Positions 8,213 through 13,964 of a DNA stretch of 21,947 bases are shown here, piece by piece. The notes beneath the pieces are model-generated. The model was given only the letters and a program-made list of their open reading frames with translations. It did not search any database and was not told the origin of the DNA. A program made the translations under genes and the position numbers. The stretch's first letter is position 1; the number at the start of each line of letters is the position of its first letter. Source of the stretch: CAYQVW01 sp964421245 (GTDB taxonomy: Bacteria; Margulisbacteria; WOR-1; XYC2-FULL-46-14); NCBI GenBank assembly GCA_964421245.1, contig CAYQVW010000020.1:1-21947 (forward strand), given 5' to 3'.

Positions 8213-8686
8213 ATGAGAAGGGAAGGTATTAATCTAATTGGACTGATACTGGTTCTAACCATAATTGGCCTTCTTATCGGTACCACCTTTCCCTGCTTCA
8301 GAGATATTTGGGTTGGGGCTATCGAAGCCAGCGAAGAAGCAATGCTCGGATCATTAAAAACAGCGGTTCATATTAACCATATGAAAAATATAGTAATGAA
8401 GACCGGAGAGTGGCCAGAAGGAAACCCCCTTGAATTATTAGATCCCGTGCCAATGATGGTCCCATGGCCAATTGCACTTGACGACATGCATTGGAGATAT
8501 TCACACAACGAAAGCGAAAATATTTGGTGTGTTTATTCCCCTCGCTATAATGGGGAGGATTTAAAAGGTCCCCCATCAAACGATCAACTCGGAACAAAAG
8601 GTTATGCCTTTGTCTATGCTTATAATTCTAATAATCCATTGGGCCTTATTGCGGGGGAATGGAAAAAATATGGTCACGGATATTAG
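8213..8686 (+). CDS. Type IV pilin-like / pseudopilin protein
   Basis: This 157-residue protein has a class III signal: a short basic leader MRREG ending in Gly5, then a hydrophobic helix INLIGLILVLTIIGLLIG. A prepilin peptidase would cut after Gly5. Position +5 of the mature protein is Gly, not the usual Glu needed for subunit packing; among known families, loss of Glu5 is typical of tip pseudopilins such as GspK. The soluble domain (45-157) has Trp- and Pro-rich segments but no family I recognise. The start has no Shine-Dalgarno sequence and coincides with the predicted transcription start, so the mRNA may be leaderless. Its stop (8684-8686) directly abuts the trpC ATG. No other secretion or pilus gene lies nearby. 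Confidence 0.75.
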   Translation: MRREGINLIGLILVLTIIGLLIGTTFPCFRDIWVGAIEASEEAMLGSLKTAVHINHMKNIVMKTGEWPEGNPLELLDPVPMMVPWPIALDDMHWRYSHNESENIWCVYSPRYNGEDLKGPPSNDQLGTKGYAFVYAYNSNNPLGLIAGEWKKYGHGY

Positions 8687-9463
8687 ATGATCCTCGACGA
8701 AATAATAAAAAATAAACAAGAAGAAATTAAAAATATTCCCACCGTAGAGACATGCCATGGCATGTCTCTACGGTTCGATGCACCCGTTTCATTCAGAGAA
8801 GCCCTCTTTAGATCCGACAAAATCAAATTAATCGCCGAAATTAAAAAACAATCCCCTTCTGCTGGAATTATTCGAGAAAGCTTTAATCCAGAAGAATTGG
8901 CAAAAATTTATGAGAAAGCCGGAGCCTCTGCAATCTCTGTTTTAACCGATCAAAAATTCTTTGGTGGGTCAGCTGAAGATCTAAAAAAAGCACGAGCAGC
9001 TTGTTCTCTCCCAATTTTAAGAAAAGATTTTATTATAGACGCAAAACAAATTTATGAATCAAAAGCAATTGGGGCCGATGCAATATTATTAATAGTAAAA
9101 GTTCTTGGGCTGGAAAAAACCATGGAATTCCTAAAAATCACAAAAGAGTTGGGAATGGAGGCCCTAGTTGAAACCCATAATTCCGATGAAGTCGAAATTG
9201 CCTTCATGGCTGGAGCAGAAATTATTGGAATAAACAATCGCGACTTAAAAGTTTTTCGGGTTGATTTTAAAAACACACTGAATCTGATCAAAAGATATCC
9301 TGAGTTAAAAGATAGAATTCTAGTCAGCGAAAGTGGAATAAAACGCGCCAAACAGGTTCAACAACTCCACCAAGCCGGCGTATCTGCTATTTTGGTTGGG
9401 GAAACTCTACTTAAGGCTAGAGATATCCCCAAAAAAATAAAAGAACTAGTTAACCTTCCGTAA
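8687..9463 (+). CDS. trpC: Indole-3-glycerol-phosphate synthase
   Basis: It catalyses ring closure of CdRP to indole-3-glycerol phosphate in tryptophan synthesis. The 258-residue (beta/alpha)8 protein keeps the catalytic set: Glu51 and Lys53 (AEIKKQSPS), Lys113 (LRKDF), Glu162 (LVETH), Asn183 (GINNRDL), and Glu215-Ser216 (SESGI). The start MILDEI matches the family, although no ribosome site precedes it; it abuts the pseudopilin stop, so reinitiation is likely. Residues 18-29 are encoded by a perfect palindrome and replace part of the normally helical N-terminal extension. No other trp gene is in the window, so it is separated from the rest of the pathway. The phased TAAC array begins in its last codons. 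Confidence 0.94.
   Translation: MILDEIIKNKQEEIKNIPTVETCHGMSLRFDAPVSFREALFRSDKIKLIAEIKKQSPSAGIIRESFNPEELAKIYEKAGASAISVLTDQKFFGGSAEDLKKARAACSLPILRKDFIIDAKQIYESKAIGADAILLIVKVLGLEKTMEFLKITKELGMEALVETHNSDEVEIAFMAGAEIIGINNRDLKVFRVDFKNTLNLIKRYPELKDRILVSESGIKRAKQVQQLHQAGVSAILVGETLLKARDIPKKIKELVNLP
8741..8774. repeat. 34-bp perfect palindrome inside trpC
   Basis: The half-site ACCGTAGAGACATGCCA (8741-8757) is followed immediately by its exact reverse complement (8758-8774), with no loop and no mismatch. It is read in frame as residues TVETCHGMSLR of TrpC, in the variable N-terminal segment before the first barrel strand. The form fits a mobile palindromic element that inserted without breaking the frame. 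Confidence 0.9.
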
Positions 9464-9495
9464 CTTCCCGTAACCTTTCGTAACATCTCGTAACT
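9449..9495 (+). repeat. 10-bp-phased TAAC direct-repeat array
   Basis: TAAC recurs at 9451, 9461, 9471, 9481 and 9491, exactly 10 bases apart. The last four units are TYYCGTAACN with CGTAAC conserved; the first is a degenerate GTTAAC. The array covers the end of trpC and reaches the -35 region of the next gene. A spacing of one helical turn on one DNA face suits cooperative protein binding. Confidence 0.75.
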
Positions 9496-9501
9496 TTATG
9501 T

Positions 9502-9507
9502 TATAAT
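9502..9507 (+). promoter_or_regulatory. -10 box of the DRE-TIM aldolase gene
   Basis: A perfect TATAAT lies nine bases before ATG 9517, so transcription would start at about 9514 with a leader of three bases at most. No -35 hexamer resembles the consensus; that position is occupied by the phased CGTAAC repeats, which suggests an activator-dependent promoter. No ribosome binding site precedes the ATG. Confidence 0.6.
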
Positions 9508-9516
9508 AGATATATA

Positions 9517-10473
9517 ATGTACAGACCAGAAATTAAAGTATTAGACTGCACTATTCGTGATGGCGGACTTATCAATGACCACCAGTTTGAAGATAAGTTT
9601 GTTCACACCATATTTAAGGCACTTTCCGATGCCGGTGTAGATATTATCGAATTAGGCTACAAGGCCTCGGATAAAATCTTATCCCCTGATAAATTTGGAA
9701 AATGGAAGTTCTGTAAAGAATCGCATCTTAAGAAAATTCTTGAGGGAATCGATACAAAAGCAGAATTCTCTGCCATGCTTGATATCGGCCGAATTAAGAA
9801 TGAAGAAATTCCAAAGAAAAAAGATAGTGTAATAGATATAATGAGAGTTGCCTGTTATGTCAAAGATGTTGACAAGGCAATTGAACTTGTAAAACATGTC
9901 TCTGACAAGGGATACAAGACTACTGTTAATATAATGGCGGTCTCAACCGCCCTACAACCAGACATTGAAGAGGGGCTGGCACAATTAGCCGATTCTCCAG
10001 TCAACACGGTTTATGTTGTCGATAGTTTTGGGTCACTCTTTTCTGAGCAAATTCACTTTCTAGTTAATCTTTATCGAAAACATTTAAGTCCAAAGGGAAT
10101 CGAAGTTGGCTTTCATGGACACAACAACCAACAGCTCGGTTTTGCAAACACTATTGAGGCAATTAGAAAAGGGGCGAATTATGTCGATGCAACAATCTAT
10201 GGTATTGGACGTGCAGCTGGTAACTGTCCGCTTGAATTACTTTTAGCCTTTCTAAAGAATCCAAAATTTGATCTTGAACCAATCTTAGAAGTAATAGAAA
10301 AAGAATTTTTACCACTTCGCAAGAAAATTGAATGGGGCTACATTCTTCCATACATGATTACTGGTATTTTAAACCAGCATCCACGTGCTGGCATGGCACT
10401 TCGCAAGACCAAAGACAAAAACAAGATTGCCGATTTCTACCGCAAACTTACTGCTGACGAAGAAGACGCTTAA
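9517..10473 (+). CDS. DRE-TIM metallolyase, 4-hydroxy-2-oxovalerate aldolase/HMG-CoA lyase-like
   Basis: This is a 318-residue divalent-metal-dependent aldolase or Claisen-type enzyme. The signature DCTIRDGG (residues 10-17) gives the catalytic Arg14 and metal ligand Asp15, and GFHGHNN gives metal ligands His200 and His202. VYVVDSFGS (about 165-173) and GIGRAAGN (about 229-236) are further barrel-end motifs of the superfamily. It lacks the C-terminal communication domain typical of BphI partners and has no neighbouring acylating aldehyde dehydrogenase, so it is probably not a degradative HOA aldolase. The substrate is unknown; similar stand-alone members occur in anaerobes. It is transcribed from its own promoter and precedes the HTH-KDPG aldolase gene by about 100 bases. 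Confidence 0.8.
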   Translation: MYRPEIKVLDCTIRDGGLINDHQFEDKFVHTIFKALSDAGVDIIELGYKASDKILSPDKFGKWKFCKESHLKKILEGIDTKAEFSAMLDIGRIKNEEIPKKKDSVIDIMRVACYVKDVDKAIELVKHVSDKGYKTTVNIMAVSTALQPDIEEGLAQLADSPVNTVYVVDSFGSLFSEQIHFLVNLYRKHLSPKGIEVGFHGHNNQQLGFANTIEAIRKGANYVDATIYGIGRAAGNCPLELLLAFLKNPKFDLEPILEVIEKEFLPLRKKIEWGYILPYMITGILNQHPRAGMALRKTKDKNKIADFYRKLTADEEDA

Positions 10474-10498
10474 TCATGCTTGACACATAACCAGCACC

Positions 10499-10556
10499 AT
10501 GTTAACCTATATAATAGTGGTTAACATATGTTAATTTAAATATTGTTGGTTAACCA
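10499..10556 (+). promoter_or_regulatory. GTTAAC-rich operator and promoter of the HTH-aldolase gene
   Basis: A perfect -10 box TATAAT (10510-10515) lies inside a 9-bp inverted repeat, ATGTTAACC (10499-10507) and GGTTAACAT (10519-10527), with 11 bases between the arms. An overlapping perfect palindrome, TTAACATATGTTAA (10521-10534), and a third site, TGGTTAACCA (10547-10556), follow. Three GGTTAAC-type sites around and after the transcription start look like a repressor operator. A TTGACA at 10480-10485 is 24 bases from the -10 box, too far to pair with it. Confidence 0.65.
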
Positions 10557-10572
10557 CAAAAAGGTGAATATT

Positions 10573-11472
10573 ATGGCAAAAAAAGAACACCTCTCGATAC
10601 CAGAGCTAGCCAAAATACTCGGAATTAGTCGAATTGCCGTATATAAAAGAGTAAAAAAAGGGCAAATCAAGGCAGAAAAAATTGGGAGAAACTATGCTAT
10701 CCCACAAAAATATGTAACGACCCTGCTCGGAAAAGAGCTAAATGAAGAGGATAAAAAAAATATAGATCAAGCAATCAAAAAAACTATTAAAGAATATGGA
10801 GAAGTGCTCAGGATGCTGGGACAAGACGAAGAACACCTCGGAAAAAATTCTGGAGAACATACCCCACATTTAAATGTGGGGTATCGCAAAATTCCCATCA
10901 TCGGAATCATCCGCGGAGCAAATCTAGACAACATAGAAAAAATAGTTGAAGCTGGTTTTGCAGGTGGTATTTCTAAAATCGAAATCACTCTTAATTCGGA
11001 AAAAGCACTCGAACAGATTAAATTAGTTTCAAAAAAATACGAAGTTGGAGCTGGAACTGTTTTAACTTTGGATGAATGCAAAGCCGCAATAGGCGCTGGC
11101 GCAAAATTTATTGTCTCCCCTATTACTAATCCTGAAATGATCAAATATTGCAAAGAAAAGAAAGTTCCAATCTATCCTTGCGGTGTTACTCCGAACGAAG
11201 TTTATCAGGCCTCAAAGCTTGGGGCGACTATGGTTAAAATATTCCCAGTTAAAAGCTTTGGTGGACCAAATTATATTAAAGAACTAAAGGATCCTTTTGA
11301 TAAAATCAAACTTCTCGCCTGCGGCGGAGTTCGACCGGATAATATCAAAGAATATTTCGCAGCTGGAGCATCGGCTGTTGCAATTGGTGGCTCTATTTTT
11401 GGGTCAGGGGACTCTAAAGAGATTAAGAAGGCTGCGCAGGAGTATTTTCAGGCTTCCTCCCAACTACGATAA
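10573..11472 (+). CDS. HTH (excisionase-type) domain fused to KDPG/KHG aldolase
   Basis: The 299-residue protein joins two modules. Residues 5-50 are a helix-turn-helix of the excisionase/MerR-like type (SIPELAKILGISRIAVYKRVKKGQ). Residues 105-299 are a class I KDPG/KHG aldolase, which splits 2-keto-3-deoxy-6-phosphogluconate to pyruvate and glyceraldehyde 3-phosphate; they show Glu137 (EITLNS), GAGT (159-162), YPCGVTP and the Schiff-base Lys222 (VKIFPVKSF). A charged linker (55-104) ends in a stretch encoded by a 26-bp palindrome. ATG 10573 with AAGGTG (10561-10566) is preferred over TTG 10543, which falls within the operator. Eda is normally about 210 residues with no DNA-binding domain. 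The fusion plus the upstream operator suggests an autoregulating enzyme. The gene's last 50 bp overlap the convergent methyltransferase. Confidence 0.87.
   Translation: MAKKEHLSIPELAKILGISRIAVYKRVKKGQIKAEKIGRNYAIPQKYVTTLLGKELNEEDKKNIDQAIKKTIKEYGEVLRMLGQDEEHLGKNSGEHTPHLNVGYRKIPIIGIIRGANLDNIEKIVEAGFAGGISKIEITLNSEKALEQIKLVSKKYEVGAGTVLTLDECKAAIGAGAKFIVSPITNPEMIKYCKEKKVPIYPCGVTPNEVYQASKLGATMVKIFPVKSFGGPNYIKELKDPFDKIKLLACGGVRPDNIKEYFAAGASAVAIGGSIFGSGDSKEIKKAAQEYFQASSQLR
10859..10884. repeat. 26-bp perfect palindrome at the HTH/aldolase junction
   Basis: The half-site ATACCCCACATTT (10859-10871) is followed directly by its exact reverse complement. It encodes residues HTPHLNVGY in the linker, immediately before the first barrel strand of the aldolase domain. 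It lies exactly where the two domains meet and keeps the frame open between them. Confidence 0.9.
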
Positions 11473-12178
11473 CACTGGTTGCTAAATGCCTGGTTAACCT
11501 ATGTTTAGTATCAATCCTATCTAAAGCAAGTCGCCATCTGGTTGGTGTTGGCCAATGCAATCCTCTATAAATCAAGAAGTCCACATCAATAACATCAAAC
11601 TGCTCTGCCATCCAATTCACCCACTGACTGGTAGAAAACCAAAAATGATGAGCTAGGTCACCAGTATGATCGATCGCATTTTTGAATTTCTTGGCAAGAA
11701 AAACTTTATTAAAGATATGATTTAAAATAGTCAGAGGAGACAAGACTGGACTTTCGATCAGAAAAATTCCTCCTGGAGGCAAAGCATCATAAGCCTTAGC
11801 TCTAATAATTTCTGCGTCACTAGGAGAAACATGTTCAATAAAATCTGTTGCAATTATTGCATCGGGCTTCCTTTGTGCAAGATCGTACTGTAGGGCATCT
11901 GCCTGCCAAAGCTCCACCCTGTCTCCACATTTTTGTCTGGCTATTTCCACAGCATCTTCTGAAATATCAAAGGCCAACGAAACATATCCAACATCTGCCA
12001 GAATTGCACTTATTGCAGCAACCCCGCAGCCAATATTTAATACCGTGCCCCCTTGTGGGGACCATCTTTTTAATACTGCTGCGGTCCTCTCCGGCTTAGA
12101 TGTTTCAATCTTACCGGTGTATCCCACCTCTTCATAGTATGCTCTGCCAAAGGATGTTTGAGTCCGTGCTGTTCTCAT
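11423..12178 (-). CDS. Class I SAM-dependent methyltransferase
   Basis: This 251-residue Rossmann-fold methyltransferase shows motif I VLNIGCG (46-52, SAM binding), an acidic residue after strand 2 at Asp71 (AFDIS), DAL near 94-96 and TDFIEHV (111-117). The C-terminal part (about 140-251) is rich in Trp and His and resembles no acceptor-binding domain I can name. The ATG has no strong ribosome site; a GATAAT box (12189-12184) ends five bases before it, so it may be leaderless, though AAGG at about ten bases could serve instead. It is encoded opposite the HTH-aldolase and overlaps its end by 50 bp. The acceptor is unknown; UbiG-like proteins share the motif order. Confidence 0.82.
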   Translation of the reverse strand: MRTARTQTSFGRAYYEEVGYTGKIETSKPERTAAVLKRWSPQGGTVLNIGCGVAAISAILADVGYVSLAFDISEDAVEIARQKCGDRVELWQADALQYDLAQRKPDAIIATDFIEHVSPSDAEIIRAKAYDALPPGGIFLIESPVLSPLTILNHIFNKVFLAKKFKNAIDHTGDLAHHFWFSTSQWVNWMAEQFDVIDVDFLIYRGLHWPTPTRWRLALDRIDTKHRLTRHLATSVIVVGRKPENTPAQPS

Positions 12179-12226
12179 ATACTATTATCCTTATTACAAA
12201 TAAGAAATTTCAGCTAATCTATTGTG

Positions 12227-12269
12227 CTTACACTACAATTATGATAAAATACGCAAATTGTAGTGTAAG
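12227..12269. repeat. 43-bp palindromic boundary repeat, left copy
   Basis: CTTACACTACAATT (12227-12240) and its exact reverse complement (12256-12269) flank a 15-base AT-rich spacer. The first 13 bases recur exactly at 13174-13186, and most of the spacer and right arm recur there too. The spacer carries candidate -10 boxes (TAAAAT, 12245-12250, 17 bases after TTGTGC) for the small gene at 12280, so the repeat may also act as its operator. Confidence 0.85.
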
Positions 12270-12279
12270 GAGGTCAACT

Positions 12280-12573
12280 ATGGGTATTTTAAAAGGAATG
12301 CTAAAAGAAAATCAGGAATACTATAGAAAAACAGAAAGGGAAATAATCAAAAGGATCTCCCACTTACCAAGGGGGAGTATCAAAAAAAGGAAGATCAATA
12401 AGCAGAATTACTATTATCTCCAGTTTAGAAGGGGAGCAAAGGTAATACATAAATATCTTGGAAAAGAACGGCCGATAAAAATTCAGGATGATCTAAAAAA
12501 GCGCAAACAGCTAGAAGGAGAATTAAAAAAGGTGAAAAAATCACTTAACTTGTTAAAAAGGATAAAAAAGTAA
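12280..12573 (+). CDS. Small basic protein, first gene of the bracketed cassette
   Basis: This 97-residue, highly basic protein is not assigned to a function. The centre carries a short beta-rich motif, RGSIKKRKINKQNYYYLQFRR then KVIHKYLGKE (about residues 28-65), a pattern I have seen in small conserved hypothetical proteins. The C-terminus (66-97) is a Lys-rich coiled coil. ATG 12280 follows TAAGGAGG (12266-12273) with ideal spacing, and that site overlaps the right arm of the palindromic repeat. It is followed immediately by the nucleotidyltransferase remnant, so the pair could be a toxin-antitoxin-like or defence-type module. That idea rests on gene order alone; a nucleic-acid-binding role is suggested only by charge. 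Confidence 0.65.
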   Translation: MGILKGMLKENQEYYRKTEREIIKRISHLPRGSIKKRKINKQNYYYLQFRRGAKVIHKYLGKERPIKIQDDLKKRKQLEGELKKVKKSLNLLKRIKK

Positions 12574-13194
12574 TCGTGGCAGATTTGGAAGCTGGGCTTT
12601 TTCTCTATATCAAAAGCACTTTGGGGTAAAAGATTTTCCCCTAAGGACCGTAGATATTGACTTTCTCCTTCCTATTCCTTATAAGGGAAAAAGAAGATTG
12701 ATTTGGTTGGTCTTTTTGCTGAACTTGGCTTTGAGGTTTCTTTTAATTCTGATGGTTCAATTTATTTGTGGAATTCGGAATTGAAGATCGAATTTATTGC
12801 TCCTGAAAAAAGCATAGGAACAGATGGGGCCAAAGAAATAAAAAACCTTTCAATAAAAGCCATCCCTTTAAGATTTATGAATATGTTGCTAGAAAAACCT
12901 GTGCGAGTTAAAGATAAAAATATAGAAATTTCAATTCCCAACCCAACAGCTTTTGCGATTCATAAGCTCCTGATCTCTGAGAGAAGAAAAAAACAAGACA
13001 AAAGACTAAAGGATTTGGAACAAGCCCTGCTCGTTTTGGAAATAGTTAACCCTGAAGACCTCAAAAAGATGTACAAGTCTTTACCAAAACCATGGAAGAA
13101 ATCTATAATAAACACCCTAAAAAAAAGTCCTACTCTTCTCCCCTTAAGAAGAGAAATAGCCGAAAAGGCTCTCCTTACACTACAATCTCAATAA
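12566..13194 (+). pseudogene. Nucleotidyltransferase-fold protein, frameshifted and lacking a clear start
   Basis: Two frames must be joined. Frame A, open from 12566, reads GSWAFSLYQKHFG then LRTVDIDFLLPIPYKGK: the Gly-Ser motif and the D-x-D metal site of a nucleotidyltransferase fold. It ends at TGA 12782-12784. From 12703 the next frame continues perfectly (IDLVGLFAELGF) to 13194, giving about 163 more residues of helical C-terminal domain, similar to GSU2403-type nucleotidyltransferase-fold proteins. The junction GGGAAAA (12686-12691 region) lets the frames fuse by a -1 slip or a one-base deletion in the A5 run. Frame A has no start codon before GSW, so the N-terminus is lost or lies in another frame. 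It could be a decayed gene, a frameshift-expressed protein or an assembly error. Confidence 0.65.
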
Positions 13195-13215
13195 AAACAC
13201 AAAGTGTAGTGTAGG
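13174..13215. repeat. Palindromic boundary repeat, right copy
   Basis: CTTACACTACAAT (13174-13186) repeats the left copy exactly. TGTAGTGTAGG (13205-13215) matches the left copy's TGTAGTGTAAG with one change, and the spacer keeps ATAAAA, AC and CAAA. It overlaps the last codons of the nucleotidyltransferase frame (13192-13194 is its stop). The orientation is the same as the left copy, so together they form a direct repeat of a palindrome around the cassette. Confidence 0.75.
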
Positions 13216-13275
13216 GCTTCCCTTCCAATCCCTCCTCCTCCCTCCTAATCCCTATGTTCCCTACTCTTCCTTACA
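13216..13275. other. Polypyrimidine tract with G-rich complement
   Basis: About 60 bases are almost pure C/T on the plus strand. The minus strand, which is the 3' side of the zinc-ribbon/PH transcript, carries AGGAGGGAGGAGGAGGG (13246-13230), with enough closely spaced GG tracts for a two-quartet G-quadruplex. No gene fits here. Confidence 0.45.
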
Positions 13276-13296
13276 ACAAAACCCACACCCAAGCAG

Positions 13297-13950
13297 TTAG
13301 CGCTTCCTGATTAGTCCTTTTACCTTAGCGTAAACCTCGTCCGGATTTTTGATGTCCAAAATGTGTATACCGCTGGCTCCAGCACCCCCATATCCCCCAG
13401 CTTTTTTCACAATCATATGACCAAGAAGCCCCCCCAACAATCCCCCAAGAACCGCCATTCCGGTATTGGCTCCCCCACCCCCTCCAGCAGTCGCTGGAGT
13501 AGACAGTATAATTGTGCCAACACCAAACATCCTTTGGAAAAAGCCTTTTCTAAGATTGACTTCAGTAATCCGATCATATTTTATTGTCTTTTCTTCAACA
13601 GTTAAAAAACCTTCAAAATAGTCAAGTTTGGTATTAAAGAAACTATAAGTAGTCTTGGCATAGGTATTTTTTCTGACAAAAAAGTAGCCAACGTATACAG
13701 CCAATAGCACGATTGTATAAAACATAAACTCAATAGCCGCAAGAGTCAATAATACAGAAACAGTAATAGCTATGAAAAAAGGCCAATTTTGCAGTAGAAA
13801 AAGTTTTAGTATAAAATTCGGCTTAGTAGTAATAATCGGATCCTTTGATTCAACAACTGGGGCTGCTGATCCCCCTCCGACCGCCGTTCCACAACCTGGA
13901 CAAAACTTAATTCCTTCGGCTACCTCTTTTCCGCATTTTTTACAAAACAT
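13297..13950 (-). CDS. Zinc-ribbon, two-TM, PH-like domain protein with Gly-rich insertion
   Basis: This is a 217-residue membrane protein. A zinc ribbon (Cys3, Cys6, Cys17, Cys20) leads through a Gly/Ala/Pro linker to two transmembrane helices (about 47-70 and 73-92) and a bacterial PH-like domain (about 97-217, YdbS/bPH_2 type) with VEEKTIKYDRITEV and ILSTPAT. Unlike its neighbour it carries a roughly 40-residue Gly-rich insertion (155-194) in the PH-like domain, with the glycine-zipper stretch GGLLGGLLGHMIVKK that could enter or pack against a membrane. AAGGAGG lies seven bases before the ATG. It follows its paralogue by 14 bp in one operon. Function unknown; such proteins are usually thought to act in membrane or envelope homeostasis. 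Confidence 0.8.
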   Translation of the reverse strand: MFCKKCGKEVAEGIKFCPGCGTAVGGGSAAPVVESKDPIITTKPNFILKLFLLQNWPFFIAITVSVLLTLAAIEFMFYTIVLLAVYVGYFFVRKNTYAKTTYSFFNTKLDYFEGFLTVEEKTIKYDRITEVNLRKGFFQRMFGVGTIILSTPATAGGGGGANTGMAVLGGLLGGLLGHMIVKKAGGYGGAGASGIHILDIKNPDEVYAKVKGLIRKR

Positions 13951-13964
13951 AATAAGCCTCCTTT

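Noticed and set aside
10480..10485. TTGACA as the -35 box for the HTH-aldolase promoter
   Set aside because: The gap to TATAAT (10510) is 24 bases, well beyond the workable range.
12227..13215. CRISPR array or insertion sequence at the bracketed cassette
   Set aside because: There are only two repeat copies almost 1 kb apart with genes between them, and no transposase; it fits neither type.
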